Part shown: piece by piece, positions 41,101 to 49,070 of the stretch | Numbering within the stretch: position 1 is the first letter of the stretch | Layout: the number at the start of each line of letters is the position of its first letter | Assembly: GCA_008330645.1 (NCBI GenBank) | Contig: VLTN01000004.1 | Coordinates: forward strand, 62,001-126,000 | Length of the DNA: 64,000 nt | Direction of reading: 5' to 3' | DNA from: Cafeteria roenbergensis | Taxonomy: Eukaryota; Sar; Bigyra; Bicosoecida; Cafeteriaceae | Notes under the pieces: generated by a model | Told to the model about the DNA's origin: nothing | Database searches by the model: none | What the model saw: only the letters and a program-made list of their open reading frames with translations | Position numbers and translations under genes: made by a program

Positions 41101-42045
41101 CTCTTTTACGGCCCCCCCGGGACCGGCAAGACCATGGCGGCGCAGCGGCTGGCGCGCAGCGTCGGGCTGGACTACGCTGTCATGGCAGGTGGCGACGTCG
41201 CCCCCCTCGCGGCGGAGGCCGTCACGGAAATCCACCGGCTCTTCGAGTGGGCCAAGCGGTCGCGCCGCGGCCTCCTGCTCTTCATCGACGAGGCCGAGGC
41301 GTTCCTCGGCGCCCGCGACCGCGCTGGCGGGGTCAGCGAGCACCTTCGCAACGTGCTCTCCGCGCTCCTGTACCAGACCGGCGAGCAGTCCAGCCACTAC
41401 ATGATGGTCCTGTGCACCAACCGGCCCGAGGACCTCGATGCGGCCGTGACGGACCGCGTCGACCAGAGCCTCCGCTTCCCGCTCCCGGAGCAGCAGCAGC
41501 GAAGGGCCATGGTCTGGCAGTACTTCCGCTCCCACGTGCTGGCGCGCACAGCCGCAGAGGACGCGAAGCGGCTCGCAGACGAAGCCGCGTCAGTGTCGGC
41601 GGCGGGCAGGCAGGCAAACGGCCACTCTCGGCCAGCCGGCGCAGCCAACGGGAAGCGAAGCGTCGCTGCTGCCGCCGTTGCCCCGGCACCGGCACCTGCG
41701 CCGGCATCAGCAGCTGCTGATGCCCCGGCGACTCCCTCTCGCGGCTGTTGCGCCGGCAGGCAGCCTCCGCAAATCCGGCTGCACTCGGACATCTCGGCGT
41801 CCGTCATCGAGTCCCTAAAGGTGGCGACCGCTGGCTTCTCCGGTCGGCAAATCGGCAAGCTCATGCTCAACGTGCAGGGCGCCGTGTACGCTGCCGAGGA
41901 CGTCACGCTCCGCCGGGCGATGCTCGACGCAGTGCTCTCTCTGGAGCAGCGCAAGCACGCGAACAAGTCCCGCGCCGAGGAGGCCGCGCGGGCCGAGGCC
42001 GAGGCCACAGGGCGCCACACAGCCTTCCTGGGCTCATGGGACTGA
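38101..42045 (+). CDS. ATAD3: ATAD3-type AAA+ ATPase with very long coiled coil
   Basis: A single exon encodes 1,314 residues, about twice human ATAD3A. The order is a hydrophobic N-terminus (1-26, AVAAALLVICAPLLEAGAA), an Ala/Glu/Arg-rich coiled coil (~75-870), a membrane segment (~880-900, TVLAVLCVALAVYGS), LGKPRLVRETS (an ATAD3 hallmark), then the AAA+ domain with Walker A GPPGTGKT (~1003), Walker B LLLFIDEAEAF (~1060), sensor 1 region LCTNRPEDLD, and a C-terminal lid with GFSGRQIGKL. ATAD3 is an inner-mitochondrial-membrane ATPase organising nucleoids, cristae and lipid contacts. Oddities are the tripled coiled coil, a low-complexity Ala/Pro loop inside the AAA lid (~1175-1220), and an N-terminus that looks like an ER signal peptide. 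Family assignment is firm; location is open. Confidence 0.9.
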   Translation: MRLGHVLAVAAALLVICAPLLEAGAAQVRQADHEGAGPGYIEAETISVADGADPEPDDSADVTPGEDSAASGHRSRASRAQNALKRRVALMSSENRRLGELLAAAQSELESMQPTAMEAKRLVVAKAEAEVALQRARADEARARQLQAEADAEAARAAALAAQEQAKLEQQREAAAVAAAANATAQRELAEQRATTMREAAAANKAQADAAEAARSLELARLAHAEEVRASALANATVARDRAKADAEAAKRADAETRLAASRAEAARAEAARLESKRAVADAEARAAEAKALSASAESAAETRRADLLRSIVQEAASGAAGDMASNSSFVEALAGRLETISASLPDGSDPAAAARARKAASDAFQAEAVKLAAEHHVGTAEELAGGAEASLALNRTLEEALPRLGAAVADRVVAGLLAGGETSPLLSALNRAPASVDASGAASLLGAAAAAEARRLASVVASLVAASGRAAAGAREDARMATEAAQARAREAEASAAQAATELEAARTRAAEAASRAEAAAATARSTEHARAEAEAKAAAAAAEASAADAQARIALALDAQHTARVDATLLAVQNATAATARARAEAERGLAEAEASRGAALRAEAEERRLLAAAAAAQAAADLAKQEEQSAAARQRAAAAASQASAASTRAAEAQREAAQADAQRAAAEASAVEGSVKLAQLAAFNATEGVRLAEANRATAEAQLEAAQAAAEAAAARADLTALLAKVEEAKERTALAEASAAEARGEQDRQTERLRAELNRNTSLEAAREADRLARARDEERLRLEVAAAQAKEEARLAAELKIAEAAAGGEAAAAKARAEVEAAARIQQERDNEDVHERRRLKDAAAERERWLAVASASFDAIGDAGRAMVGPYLPQTVLAVLCVALAVYGSREALTLAGKAAALSLGKPRLVRETSLGSQPALDALDAVADAVTLGLTAWLAPEGVTAGLRASGPANPAAAFEGVVLGEELRESVIGLARSTRNAKSNHAPLRHALFYGPPGTGKTMAAQRLARSVGLDYAVMAGGDVAPLAAEAVTEIHRLFEWAKRSRRGLLLFIDEAEAFLGARDRAGGVSEHLRNVLSALLYQTGEQSSHYMMVLCTNRPEDLDAAVTDRVDQSLRFPLPEQQQRRAMVWQYFRSHVLARTAAEDAKRLADEAASVSAAGRQANGHSRPAGAANGKRSVAAAAVAPAPAPAPASAAADAPATPSRGCCAGRQPPQIRLHSDISASVIESLKVATAGFSGRQIGKLMLNVQGAVYAAEDVTLRRAMLDAVLSLEQRKHANKSRAEEAARAEAEATGRHTAFLGSWD

Positions 42046-42389
42046 GCGCGCGTGTGCCTCAAGCGCCCTCCCCGGCCCCGCCTTTGCGTTTGCCCCGTTG
42101 CAGCGCGCCTTGTGCTAGCGCGGCATCGCCGTGAATGTGACAGACGCGCGGGGCGCCTTGCCAGAAACTATTGGCTTCGCTGTCTTCCCTGCAAGTGGGT
42201 GACCAGCGCCTGCTTGTGGAACGGCACCAACTTGGGGCCCCTCACTCGACTCGCGCCCGCACGAGCGGCTGACGAACACCGCATGACACACGCTGCCTCT
42301 CAAATCGGACCTGCAGAGCGGGTCTGGCGCAACTGAAACGCTCCGTCAACTGCCGCGCCGCGCCCACCCCTGCTGCGCACTCGGGGACC
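42046..42389. other. Spacer between ATAD3 and carboxypeptidase
   Basis: A 344-bp same-strand gap. No open frame with coding composition, RNA gene or repeat was recognised. It presumably contains the ATAD3 3' end and the carboxypeptidase promoter. Confidence 0.5.
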
Positions 42390-43883
42390 ATGCGCTCTGT
42401 AATGGCGGCCATTGCGCTGTCTGCTGCCTTTGCAGTGTGCGCGACAGCCTCATCTCTGCTGCGCGGCGTGGCGCCGGAGGAGCCTGCGGACCTGACGTCC
42501 CTGATCCGCGCCGGCCGCCTCGACGAAGCCCGAGACGCGGCGCGCGTCACCCTTCCCGCGGACGTGCTGGTGCCAGGGTCCGGCGCCGACAAGATCGAGA
42601 GCTACGCGGGTCTGTTCCAGGTCGGCAGCGACACGCCGGGGTGCCCGGCGGGCGACCGCAAGCTCTTCGCGTGGTACGTGCCCCCCACTGACCCGTCAGC
42701 CGTGCTCTCCGAGGCCGGAACCCTCATGTGGATGCAGGGAGGGCCGGGCGGATCAGGCACCTTTGGCTTCCTCAGCGAAAACGGCCCTCTGGTGGTCAAC
42801 GCGGCGCTGAACAAGCTCGAGCCGCGCGAGTATTCCTGGTCAAGCTTCCAGGGCGGCCTGTGGGTCGACCAGCCCCTCGCCACAGGGTTCAGCACCATCA
42901 AGACGGATGCCTGCCTCGTGAACACCTCCGGTCAGGCGGCCGACGACGTGGTGGACCTTCTCGACCAGTGGGCAGCCCTCTTCCCGGAGGCGGCGAGCGG
43001 CCCCTTCCGCATCGCAGGTGAGTCCTACGGCGGCACCTACGCCCCCTGGACGGCCGTCGCCCTCATGGATGCGGACGCCAGCGTCTTCCCGCACGCCAGC
43101 GCCCTCGCGAGCAACCTGGACGCCGTCCTGCTCGGCGACCCGTGGACCGACGCGCTCGCCCAGATGCCCGCCTACGGGACGATGCTTCGCGGGTTTTCCA
43201 TCGCGGACGAGATCCAGAGCCAGCAGCTTGACGCGTACTTCAAGATGTGCGTCGACAACGTGACCACGGGCACGCTCGAGGGCCGCCTGGCCGCCTTCAA
43301 GCTCTGGGACGCGTTCTGGGGTGACTACAACCCAACCGGCTTCACCAGCGGCTACGAGGCCATGTCCGGGTGCCCCGACACGCTCAACGTCGAGCGCTGC
43401 CAGTACCCCGCCGGCATCAGCCTCTTCTCGGCCATCCTGGCCCGTGACGACGTCAAGCAGGCTCTGCACGTGCCGGGCCGCGTGTCGGGCTCCAACTCCT
43501 CCAAGGTGTACCGCCAGTTCGCAGAGGTCAGCGGCTCCTTCATGCTAGGCTCCCGCGCGCAGGTGGAGACCCTTCTGCACGCCGGAAAGCGCGTCCTCTA
43601 TTACCACGGTGCTGTGGACGCCATCTGCGGCGCCGTGACGGGCGACGCGGCCATCCGCGCCCTCGTCTTCCCGGGAGCCTCGACATTTGCCAGCACCCCC
43701 CGCGTCACCTGGAAGGTGGACAAGGCGGACACCAGCAGCGCGGGCTGGGTCGTGGAGGCCGACGGCCTCAACCTCAGCTGGGCCGTGCTCCGCAACGCCG
43801 GCCACCTCGTGCCCTTCGACCAGCCGCGCGCCGCCTTTGCCATGATGCAGCGATTCGTCACCGGCAAGCCGCTCGCCCAGTAG
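42390..43883 (+). CDS. Secreted or lysosomal serine carboxypeptidase (peptidase S10)
   Basis: A single exon encodes 497 residues. An N-terminal signal peptide (AAIALSAAFAVCATASS) targets it to the secretory or endolysosomal route. The S10 catalytic triad is visible: Ser212 in GESYGG, Asp410 in YYHGAVDAICG and His472 in NAGHLVPFDQP. Substrate-binding signatures also fit, with WMQGGPGGSG (~115) and the oxyanion region ENGPLVVN. The WVDQPLATGFS block corresponds to the conserved WVDQPVGTGFS of this family. The enzyme removes C-terminal residues from peptides at acidic pH and is typical of digestive vacuoles of phagotrophs. The length is normal for the family, and there are no low-complexity insertions, unlike its neighbours. 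ATG 42390 has a second possible start at codon 5. Confidence 0.95.
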   Translation: MRSVMAAIALSAAFAVCATASSLLRGVAPEEPADLTSLIRAGRLDEARDAARVTLPADVLVPGSGADKIESYAGLFQVGSDTPGCPAGDRKLFAWYVPPTDPSAVLSEAGTLMWMQGGPGGSGTFGFLSENGPLVVNAALNKLEPREYSWSSFQGGLWVDQPLATGFSTIKTDACLVNTSGQAADDVVDLLDQWAALFPEAASGPFRIAGESYGGTYAPWTAVALMDADASVFPHASALASNLDAVLLGDPWTDALAQMPAYGTMLRGFSIADEIQSQQLDAYFKMCVDNVTTGTLEGRLAAFKLWDAFWGDYNPTGFTSGYEAMSGCPDTLNVERCQYPAGISLFSAILARDDVKQALHVPGRVSGSNSSKVYRQFAEVSGSFMLGSRAQVETLLHAGKRVLYYHGAVDAICGAVTGDAAIRALVFPGASTFASTPRVTWKVDKADTSSAGWVVEADGLNLSWAVLRNAGHLVPFDQPRAAFAMMQRFVTGKPLAQ

Positions 43884-44373
43884 GCGCCGCGGCCGCCCTC
43901 CAGCCGCCCCTGCGGCTTCCTGCCTCGCCCCCTTTTCCCGCCACCGTCGTCGTGACTCGCTGCTGATGCCACGAGGCCTGGGGAGGTGGATGGGTGGTTA
44001 GGTCTAACCCTGGTATTGCTATTCTGCGGCGGGGCCGCCGCGGCCTGCTCCGACCTCGTGCGTGCTGCGCCAGCGAGTGAATTCCAAGCTCTGTGCCGCA
44101 AGCGCCAGTTCCACGCCCCCCCCCCTCCAGCCGTTCGCTCTCGCCACGCCCGCCAGCCGTTCGCTCTCGCCACGCCCGCCAGCCGTTCGCTCTCGCCACG
44201 CCCGCCAGCCGTTCGCTCTCGCCACGCCCGCGTGCCTCCGGCCGGCCCCCCTGTGAGCTGGGCCCCGGAAGCGAGGGATGGGCCACGCAACGGAACGGAA
44301 CGTATGCAGACAAACCCCCACCAGACGCACACTCACACACAACCAAATCACACGATTAACGAGGCCCCGCTGG
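43884..44373. other. Convergent intergenic region with minisatellite
   Basis: This 490-bp gap between converging stop codons contains four copies of a 26-bp repeat and a short AC-rich stretch near 44,325-44,345. No gene was recognised. Confidence 0.55.
44131..44234. repeat. Minisatellite, 4 x 26 bp
   Basis: Four contiguous 26-bp units beginning CCGTTCGCTCTCGCCACG. The first three are identical and the fourth differs at its last bases. The near-perfect identity points to recent tandem duplication. It lies in the shared 3' region of the carboxypeptidase gene and RFC4. Confidence 0.95.
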
Positions 44374-45696
44374 TCACAGCTCGCCAGCGTCGGGGTCCGA
44401 GTCCGTCGGCACCACCCAGCCGTGCTGGCACCGCTGCATCGCCAGCAGCAGGTCGAGCATGTGCAGGTGCTCGTCGCAGCCCTCCGCCACCGCCCTGGAC
44501 GCCCTCGCAAGCCGCTCAAGCATCCCGGCCTTGACCAGGTCCGACATGTCCGCGGCCCCCACCACCCTGTCGAAGAGCTTGTCCACCACCGCGGCCATGG
44601 AGTACCCCGACAGCGCGGTGTCCTTGGCCGCCGTCTGCACCTGGCGGAAGTCGGTCTTGGCCACCACGTTGAGGATGCGGTCCGCCATGGGGTCGGGGAG
44701 CTCGCCTGCCGCCTCGATGACCTGCGCCGGCGACAAGTCTCCTCCGAAGAGGGCTGCGCCGGACTGCATTGTGGTGATCGCCTTGCGCATATCGCCGTGC
44801 GAGATTCGCAGCAGCGCGTCGTACGTGGCCTCCGCGAGAACCAGCTTCTCGCCCTCTGCGATGTGCTGCAGCCGGCTTCGCATCGCCTCGGGGGCCAGCG
44901 GCTTGAACCGGAACACGGCACAGCGCGACACCAGCGGCTCGATGATGCGGGACACGTAGTTGCAGATGAGGCAGAAACGCGTCACCTTGGAGTGCACCTC
45001 CATGGTGCGCCGGAGGGCCGTCTGGGCTGCGGATGTGAGGGAGTCCGCCTCGTCCAAAATAATCAGCTTGAACGCGGGAGCAGCGTGCATCTTGCCGTCC
45101 GCGTCCGCGACGGCGGCGGAGCTTCCCACCACGCCCGAGGCAAAGTTCTTGATCTTCTCGCGCACGACCTGGATGCCGCGCTCGTCGGAGGCGTTCAGCT
45201 CCATCTTAAGCTTCTTGACCAGCGTCGGGCCGTACAGCTCGGCAGCCGCCGCGTGAATGGTCGAAGTCTTTCCCGTCCCCGGCGGGCCGTAGAAGAGCAA
45301 GTGCGGAAGCTGCGGGAAGGAAATCAGTGGCGACTACAGCTGGCGATCCGTCGCCCGGCCGAGGCGGGGCGCCTGGGCGTTCAAACTCGGCAGCTCATTT
45401 CCCGCGGTCCCTGCACGCCACTCACGTTTCCCGTCTCCATCGCCTTCTTCAGCGCCCTGACCGCCTCGTCCTGGTGCGCGACGTCGTCCATTCGGCGGGG
45501 CCGGCTGCGAGCGGGGCGGGGGGCGGGGGGGGGCAGCAGGCCGCAGGCCAGCGGGCAGCGCAGGTTTGTCACTGAGGAGCGCCGCCACTCGTGCGGCGAG
45601 CGGCCTTGACGAGCACTCAATCCCCCGCACTCTGAGGCGGGCAGCTCACTATTTTTCCACCCAGGGCATCGTCTTGGCGGGCGCAGCGCTTGCCAT
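44374..45696 (-). CDS. RFC4: Replication factor C subunit 4 (clamp loader small subunit)
   Basis: Minus-strand exons 45650-45696, 45426-45504 and 44374-45309 join in phase (intron 1 splits the Tyr codon of VEKYRP) to 353 residues, the normal length. Motifs run in order: RFC box II PWVEKYRP, Walker A GPPGTGKTST, NASDERGIQVVREKIKNFA, Walker B ILDEADS, the SRC motif in EPLVSRCAVFRFKPL, and the collar domain ending HLHMLDLLLAMQ. The sequence is closest to human RFC4/yeast Rfc2. The pentameric RFC complex loads PCNA at primer-template junctions. ATG 45696 precedes a second in-frame ATG at 45669; I chose the upstream one because it gives the usual short N-terminal tail. Confidence 0.95.
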
Positions 45697-45891
45697 CTTC
45701 GCCAACGCCAGGCGTGGGGTTGTGGCGACAGTGGTTGCTAATTCGGCATTTGCAACGGAGCTCTGCACCCGCCTCACGCTGCACAGCTGCGACGCGGTTG
45801 GCAACGCCGCCGCCCGGCAGAACCAGTTCACGCACGGCCAAGCAGGCAGACCGCATGAGCACGGTGCGGCCGGCAACTGCCCGCCGCGTGC

Positions 45892-46902
45892 TCACGCCCG
45901 GTCTGCGGAGCTGACCCAGCGCGCCTCCGCCGCCTCGGCCCAGTCAGCCGCGCTGATGGAGCCCTCGGGAACCGCCTCCGCAGCCGCGCCCGCCTCGGGG
46001 CCCGACAGGCGGCAGCACTGCCCCCCGCTGAGCAGGTATCGGAGCGCCACGAGCGTCTGAAACGCCGCCGCCTTGGCAAGCATGCTGTCGGCCAGCACGT
46101 GGCCCATGCCCGCGGCCTCGTACACGCGGCTGGCCGCCTCCACGGCCGTGAGCCCCTCGCCCTCGGCCGGCAGGGCCGCCAGCACCTGCTCCGCTCGCGC
46201 CCGGCGGTGGGCGGCGAGCTCCGACAGCTTGGCGACAGCGGCGCTGTCCTCGCCGGCCTCCCCCACCACCGGGGGGCCGTGCCCGCAGTAGAGCGCGGCG
46301 GGCTCCCTCGCCGCCAGCGCCTCGAGGGAGGCCAGGAGCGCGGCGAGGTCGGTGATGACGCCAGTGCCGGAGCCCAGGACGCAGTCGCCCACCAGCGCGG
46401 CGCGGCCGGCACCCCACGGGAGCACGCCCTCCCCGTCCACGAGGAACGAAAGGCTGTCGGGGGTGTGGCCGGGCGTGGCCACTGCGCTCACGGCCGCGCC
46501 CTCCACGCCAAACGTGTCCCCGTCGCTGATGCTGCACACCTCGGGCAGGCTGCCGTCGTCCAGCGCCGGCCACTTTGTGGGGGCGCCGCTGTCCGGGGCC
46601 TTGAAGATGAGGGCGCCCTCGCACACTCGCAGCACGTCGGCCACCCCGCCGACGTGGTCGTAGTGGTGGTGCGTGAGCAGGCACACGGACACGCTGCACT
46701 GCTCGGCGGCCAGCACTGCCTGCAACGACTCGCGCCACGCGGGCGTCCCGTCCCCCGTGTCAACGAGAATGCGCTTCGCCCCGGTGCCCAAGAGGTACGT
46801 GCAGGTGCCGTCCAGCGTCATGGGGCCAGGGTTGTGGCCCATGATTCGAATGACGCCTTTCGACAAGCGCTGCACAGCGGCCTGCGCCGCAACTGAGGCC
46901 AT
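45892..46902 (-). CDS. LACTB2: LACTB2-like metallo-beta-lactamase-fold endoribonuclease
   Basis: 336 residues from ATG 46902 on the minus strand. The first lines match LACTB2: an N-terminal VQRLSKGVIRIMGHNPGPMT segment, then LLGTG and ILVDTG. Metal-binding residues of the MBL fold are intact: THHHYDHVGG (HxHxDH), TPGHT, GDCVLGSGT and YCGHGPP. The C-terminal winged-helix-like tail is present (~230-300). Human LACTB2 (288 residues) is a mitochondrial single-strand endoribonuclease; the relatives are hydrolases of the glyoxalase II superfamily. The open frame extends 19 codons upstream but has no ATG there. The RFC4 start lies ~200 bp from this gene's stop, in the same orientation. Confidence 0.9.
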   Translation of the reverse strand: MASVAAQAAVQRLSKGVIRIMGHNPGPMTLDGTCTYLLGTGAKRILVDTGDGTPAWRESLQAVLAAEQCSVSVCLLTHHHYDHVGGVADVLRVCEGALIFKAPDSGAPTKWPALDDGSLPEVCSISDGDTFGVEGAAVSAVATPGHTPDSLSFLVDGEGVLPWGAGRAALVGDCVLGSGTGVITDLAALLASLEALAAREPAALYCGHGPPVVGEAGEDSAAVAKLSELAAHRRARAEQVLAALPAEGEGLTAVEAASRVYEAAGMGHVLADSMLAKAAAFQTLVALRYLLSGGQCCRLSGPEAGAAAEAVPEGSISAADWAEAAEARWVSSADRA

Positions 46903-47092
46903 GACCCGCTGCAAAGGCGCTGCAGGGCGGGACGCGTGCTCGGTCGCGGTCTGAGCCACGCTGGGGCAGGCGCGCGCCGGCCCGAGGCAAGTGCGTTCGG
47001 CGGAAGCATGACGCAGTGTTCAGGCGGTGCAAATATTTTCCCGAAACAGCACGCATGCTGCAGCGAGCGGCGCCACACAGAGGGGGCAGCGC

Positions 47093-48930
47093 TCAAAACT
47101 GGACATAGGACTCTGTGACAGACGAAGAGCGCCTCTCCGAGGTGGCGCCGGCGGCCCCGAAGCGGTTGTCGCCGCGGCCGCCTCTGGCCACGCCGTCGGA
47201 GGGCGGGCTTGTGAGGCGCGCGCCCGGCCTGCTGCGCCCCGTGGGCGGACGGGCAGACGCCGGCGCATCAGATTCCCGCTGCTGGTGGCCCCGTGTGGGC
47301 GTGCGCGGTGCTGGGGCGCCCACGGAGGAGGCCGCTCGATCGCGCCTGGACCTGAGCGCGAAACCGCCAGGCTGCGCCGCCACGATGGCCCGAGGCGACT
47401 GAAGGACCTCGGAAGAGCCGCTCTGCAGGGAGCCGCGCAGGCCCGACCCCGCAGCCGAGTGGGCGTGGGGCGGGCCTGACAGGGAGAGCACGGATCGGCC
47501 CTCGCCCGATGACGCCGCGCCGCTTCCGTGCGATACGACCCGGCTGCGCGCCGCCGCGGCCCCGCCCTTGCTCCCTGACGCGCCCACGACAGCGCCCCAC
47601 GCCCACCCCAGGAGGGAGGTGCCGCTGTCCGTGTTGGCTCTGCCGCCTTTGGCTAGCAGCGGCGTCTGTGGCCCGCCGGCGCCAGCCGCTGCCGCTGCCG
47701 CCGCCGCTGCCGCTGCCGCTGCCGCCGGCGCTACGGGAGTGCCCCCCCCGCGCGAAGACGACCCGCTCAGGGCCGCCGCCGCCCCGTGGCCGGCCGGCGC
47801 CGCGTCCGCGTCCCGGGCCACCCCCAGCGCCCTGTCTGACCCCAGCCCCATGCCGAACAGCGCTTGCCCCGCCGGCAGCAGCTCGCCCACGATGAACACA
47901 CCGGCTGTAGTGAGCGCGAACCGGAGCGACCCACTGGACCCCGACACCAGGTCCCCGATGCCCGCCGCGTCAGCAACGCCTTTGACTCCCCACGCCAGCC
48001 GGCCCAGCGACCACAGCGCCAGAGTGACGGACAGGATACGCGATCGCTCCTGCAGCGCCTCGGAGCGCAGGCTGGGGAAGCCCCTGAAGGCGGAGCGCGT
48101 GCACACGCAGGCGACGACCACGATGACCGGGAGCAGGAAGCTGACCAGGGCCGTGACAGCGTACACTGTGAATAGCAGCGCGGTGCGCCCGGCCACGTCG
48201 CCGGACGCGAAGAGCGCCACGAAAAGCGCGATCTGCAGCGCGTAGAGCGTGGAGTTCACCGCCAGCCAGGCCGTGATCCAGCAGCCGCGCAGGGCGGCGG
48301 GGTCGTACAGGTGCCGCCGGAGCGCGGACTGCGCCTCCACCCACAGGCCCGTGAGCAGCAGGTAGAGGGACACGAACACGCCGTCCCCCGCCGCGATGAG
48401 CGCCTGCGTGGTCACGGAGTAGAGCTCCACGGCCTGCGACGATGCGGGGAGCACATCGTCGTCGCCAGTCGTTGCGTTGTGCAGCGTGAACGCGGACAGG
48501 ATGCCCAGCGAGAGAAACGCCACGGACCGCACTGCCGCCAGGAAGAGGATGGACAGGTTCACGAGCATGGGCAGGTCGCTTTCGTCCTCGTCGCGGCCGC
48601 CATCCTCAGAGCCGCCCTCGTCGCCAGCCTCACGGGCCGGGCTCGAGGCGGACTCGCCCATCAGGCCGCAGCCTCCGAAGAACCACCTGACACCCGCAGG
48701 CCAGGTGCACTGCCCGATGGACTTGTACGTTGCGGCAAGAAGAATGCACACGTACCTGCGACAGCCTTGCGCACCGGCGGGAAGGGGTGGGAAGCAACCT
48801 GGACGCGATGAACAGGCGAATCGATCGGAGCGCAGCCGCAACTCGCGCAGCTTGCCCGGCCAGCTCACGCAACCCCCAGCACCAGCCCGACGTTGCCGGT
48901 TGCCTCATAGCGCGAAATGGAGTCCGCCAT
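47093..48930 (-). CDS. Seven-helix membrane protein, THH1/TOM1/TOM3-like
   Basis: Minus-strand exons 48869-48930 and 47093-48755 join across a GT-AG intron to 574 residues. The join completes the first membrane helix (NVGLVLGVAYVCILLAATY), which supports it. About seven hydrophobic helices occupy residues 12-330, including LVNLSILFLAAVRSVAFLSL, VFVSLYLLLTGLWVEAQSA and ALQIALFVALFAS. The loop SLYLLLTGLWVEAQSALRR and overall spacing resemble the plant THH1/TOM1/TOM3 family (DUF1084) and animal TPRA1. Residues 330-574 form a Ser/Gly/Ala-rich cytosolic tail with many basic residues. Plant relatives are endomembrane proteins; the molecular role is unclear. The family call is moderate. The gene diverges from the glycosyltransferase, with only 140 bp between start codons. 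Confidence 0.65.
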
Positions 48931-49070
48931 GGGTGGCCCCCGCCCTGCCCAAGTGCCCGCGCCGAGCTCGGTCGACAGGGCGCCGGAGGCAGAGCACTCG
49001 AGCAGCGCACCACTGTGGATGCCAAGTCGCACCTGGACGCGCGCGGCCGAGGAGCGCGCGGCGGCGAGCG

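Noticed and set aside
43999-44016. TTAGG/TAACCC-like palindrome resembling telomere repeat
   Set aside because: It is a single short occurrence without tandem copies, so it is chance and not an interstitial telomere.
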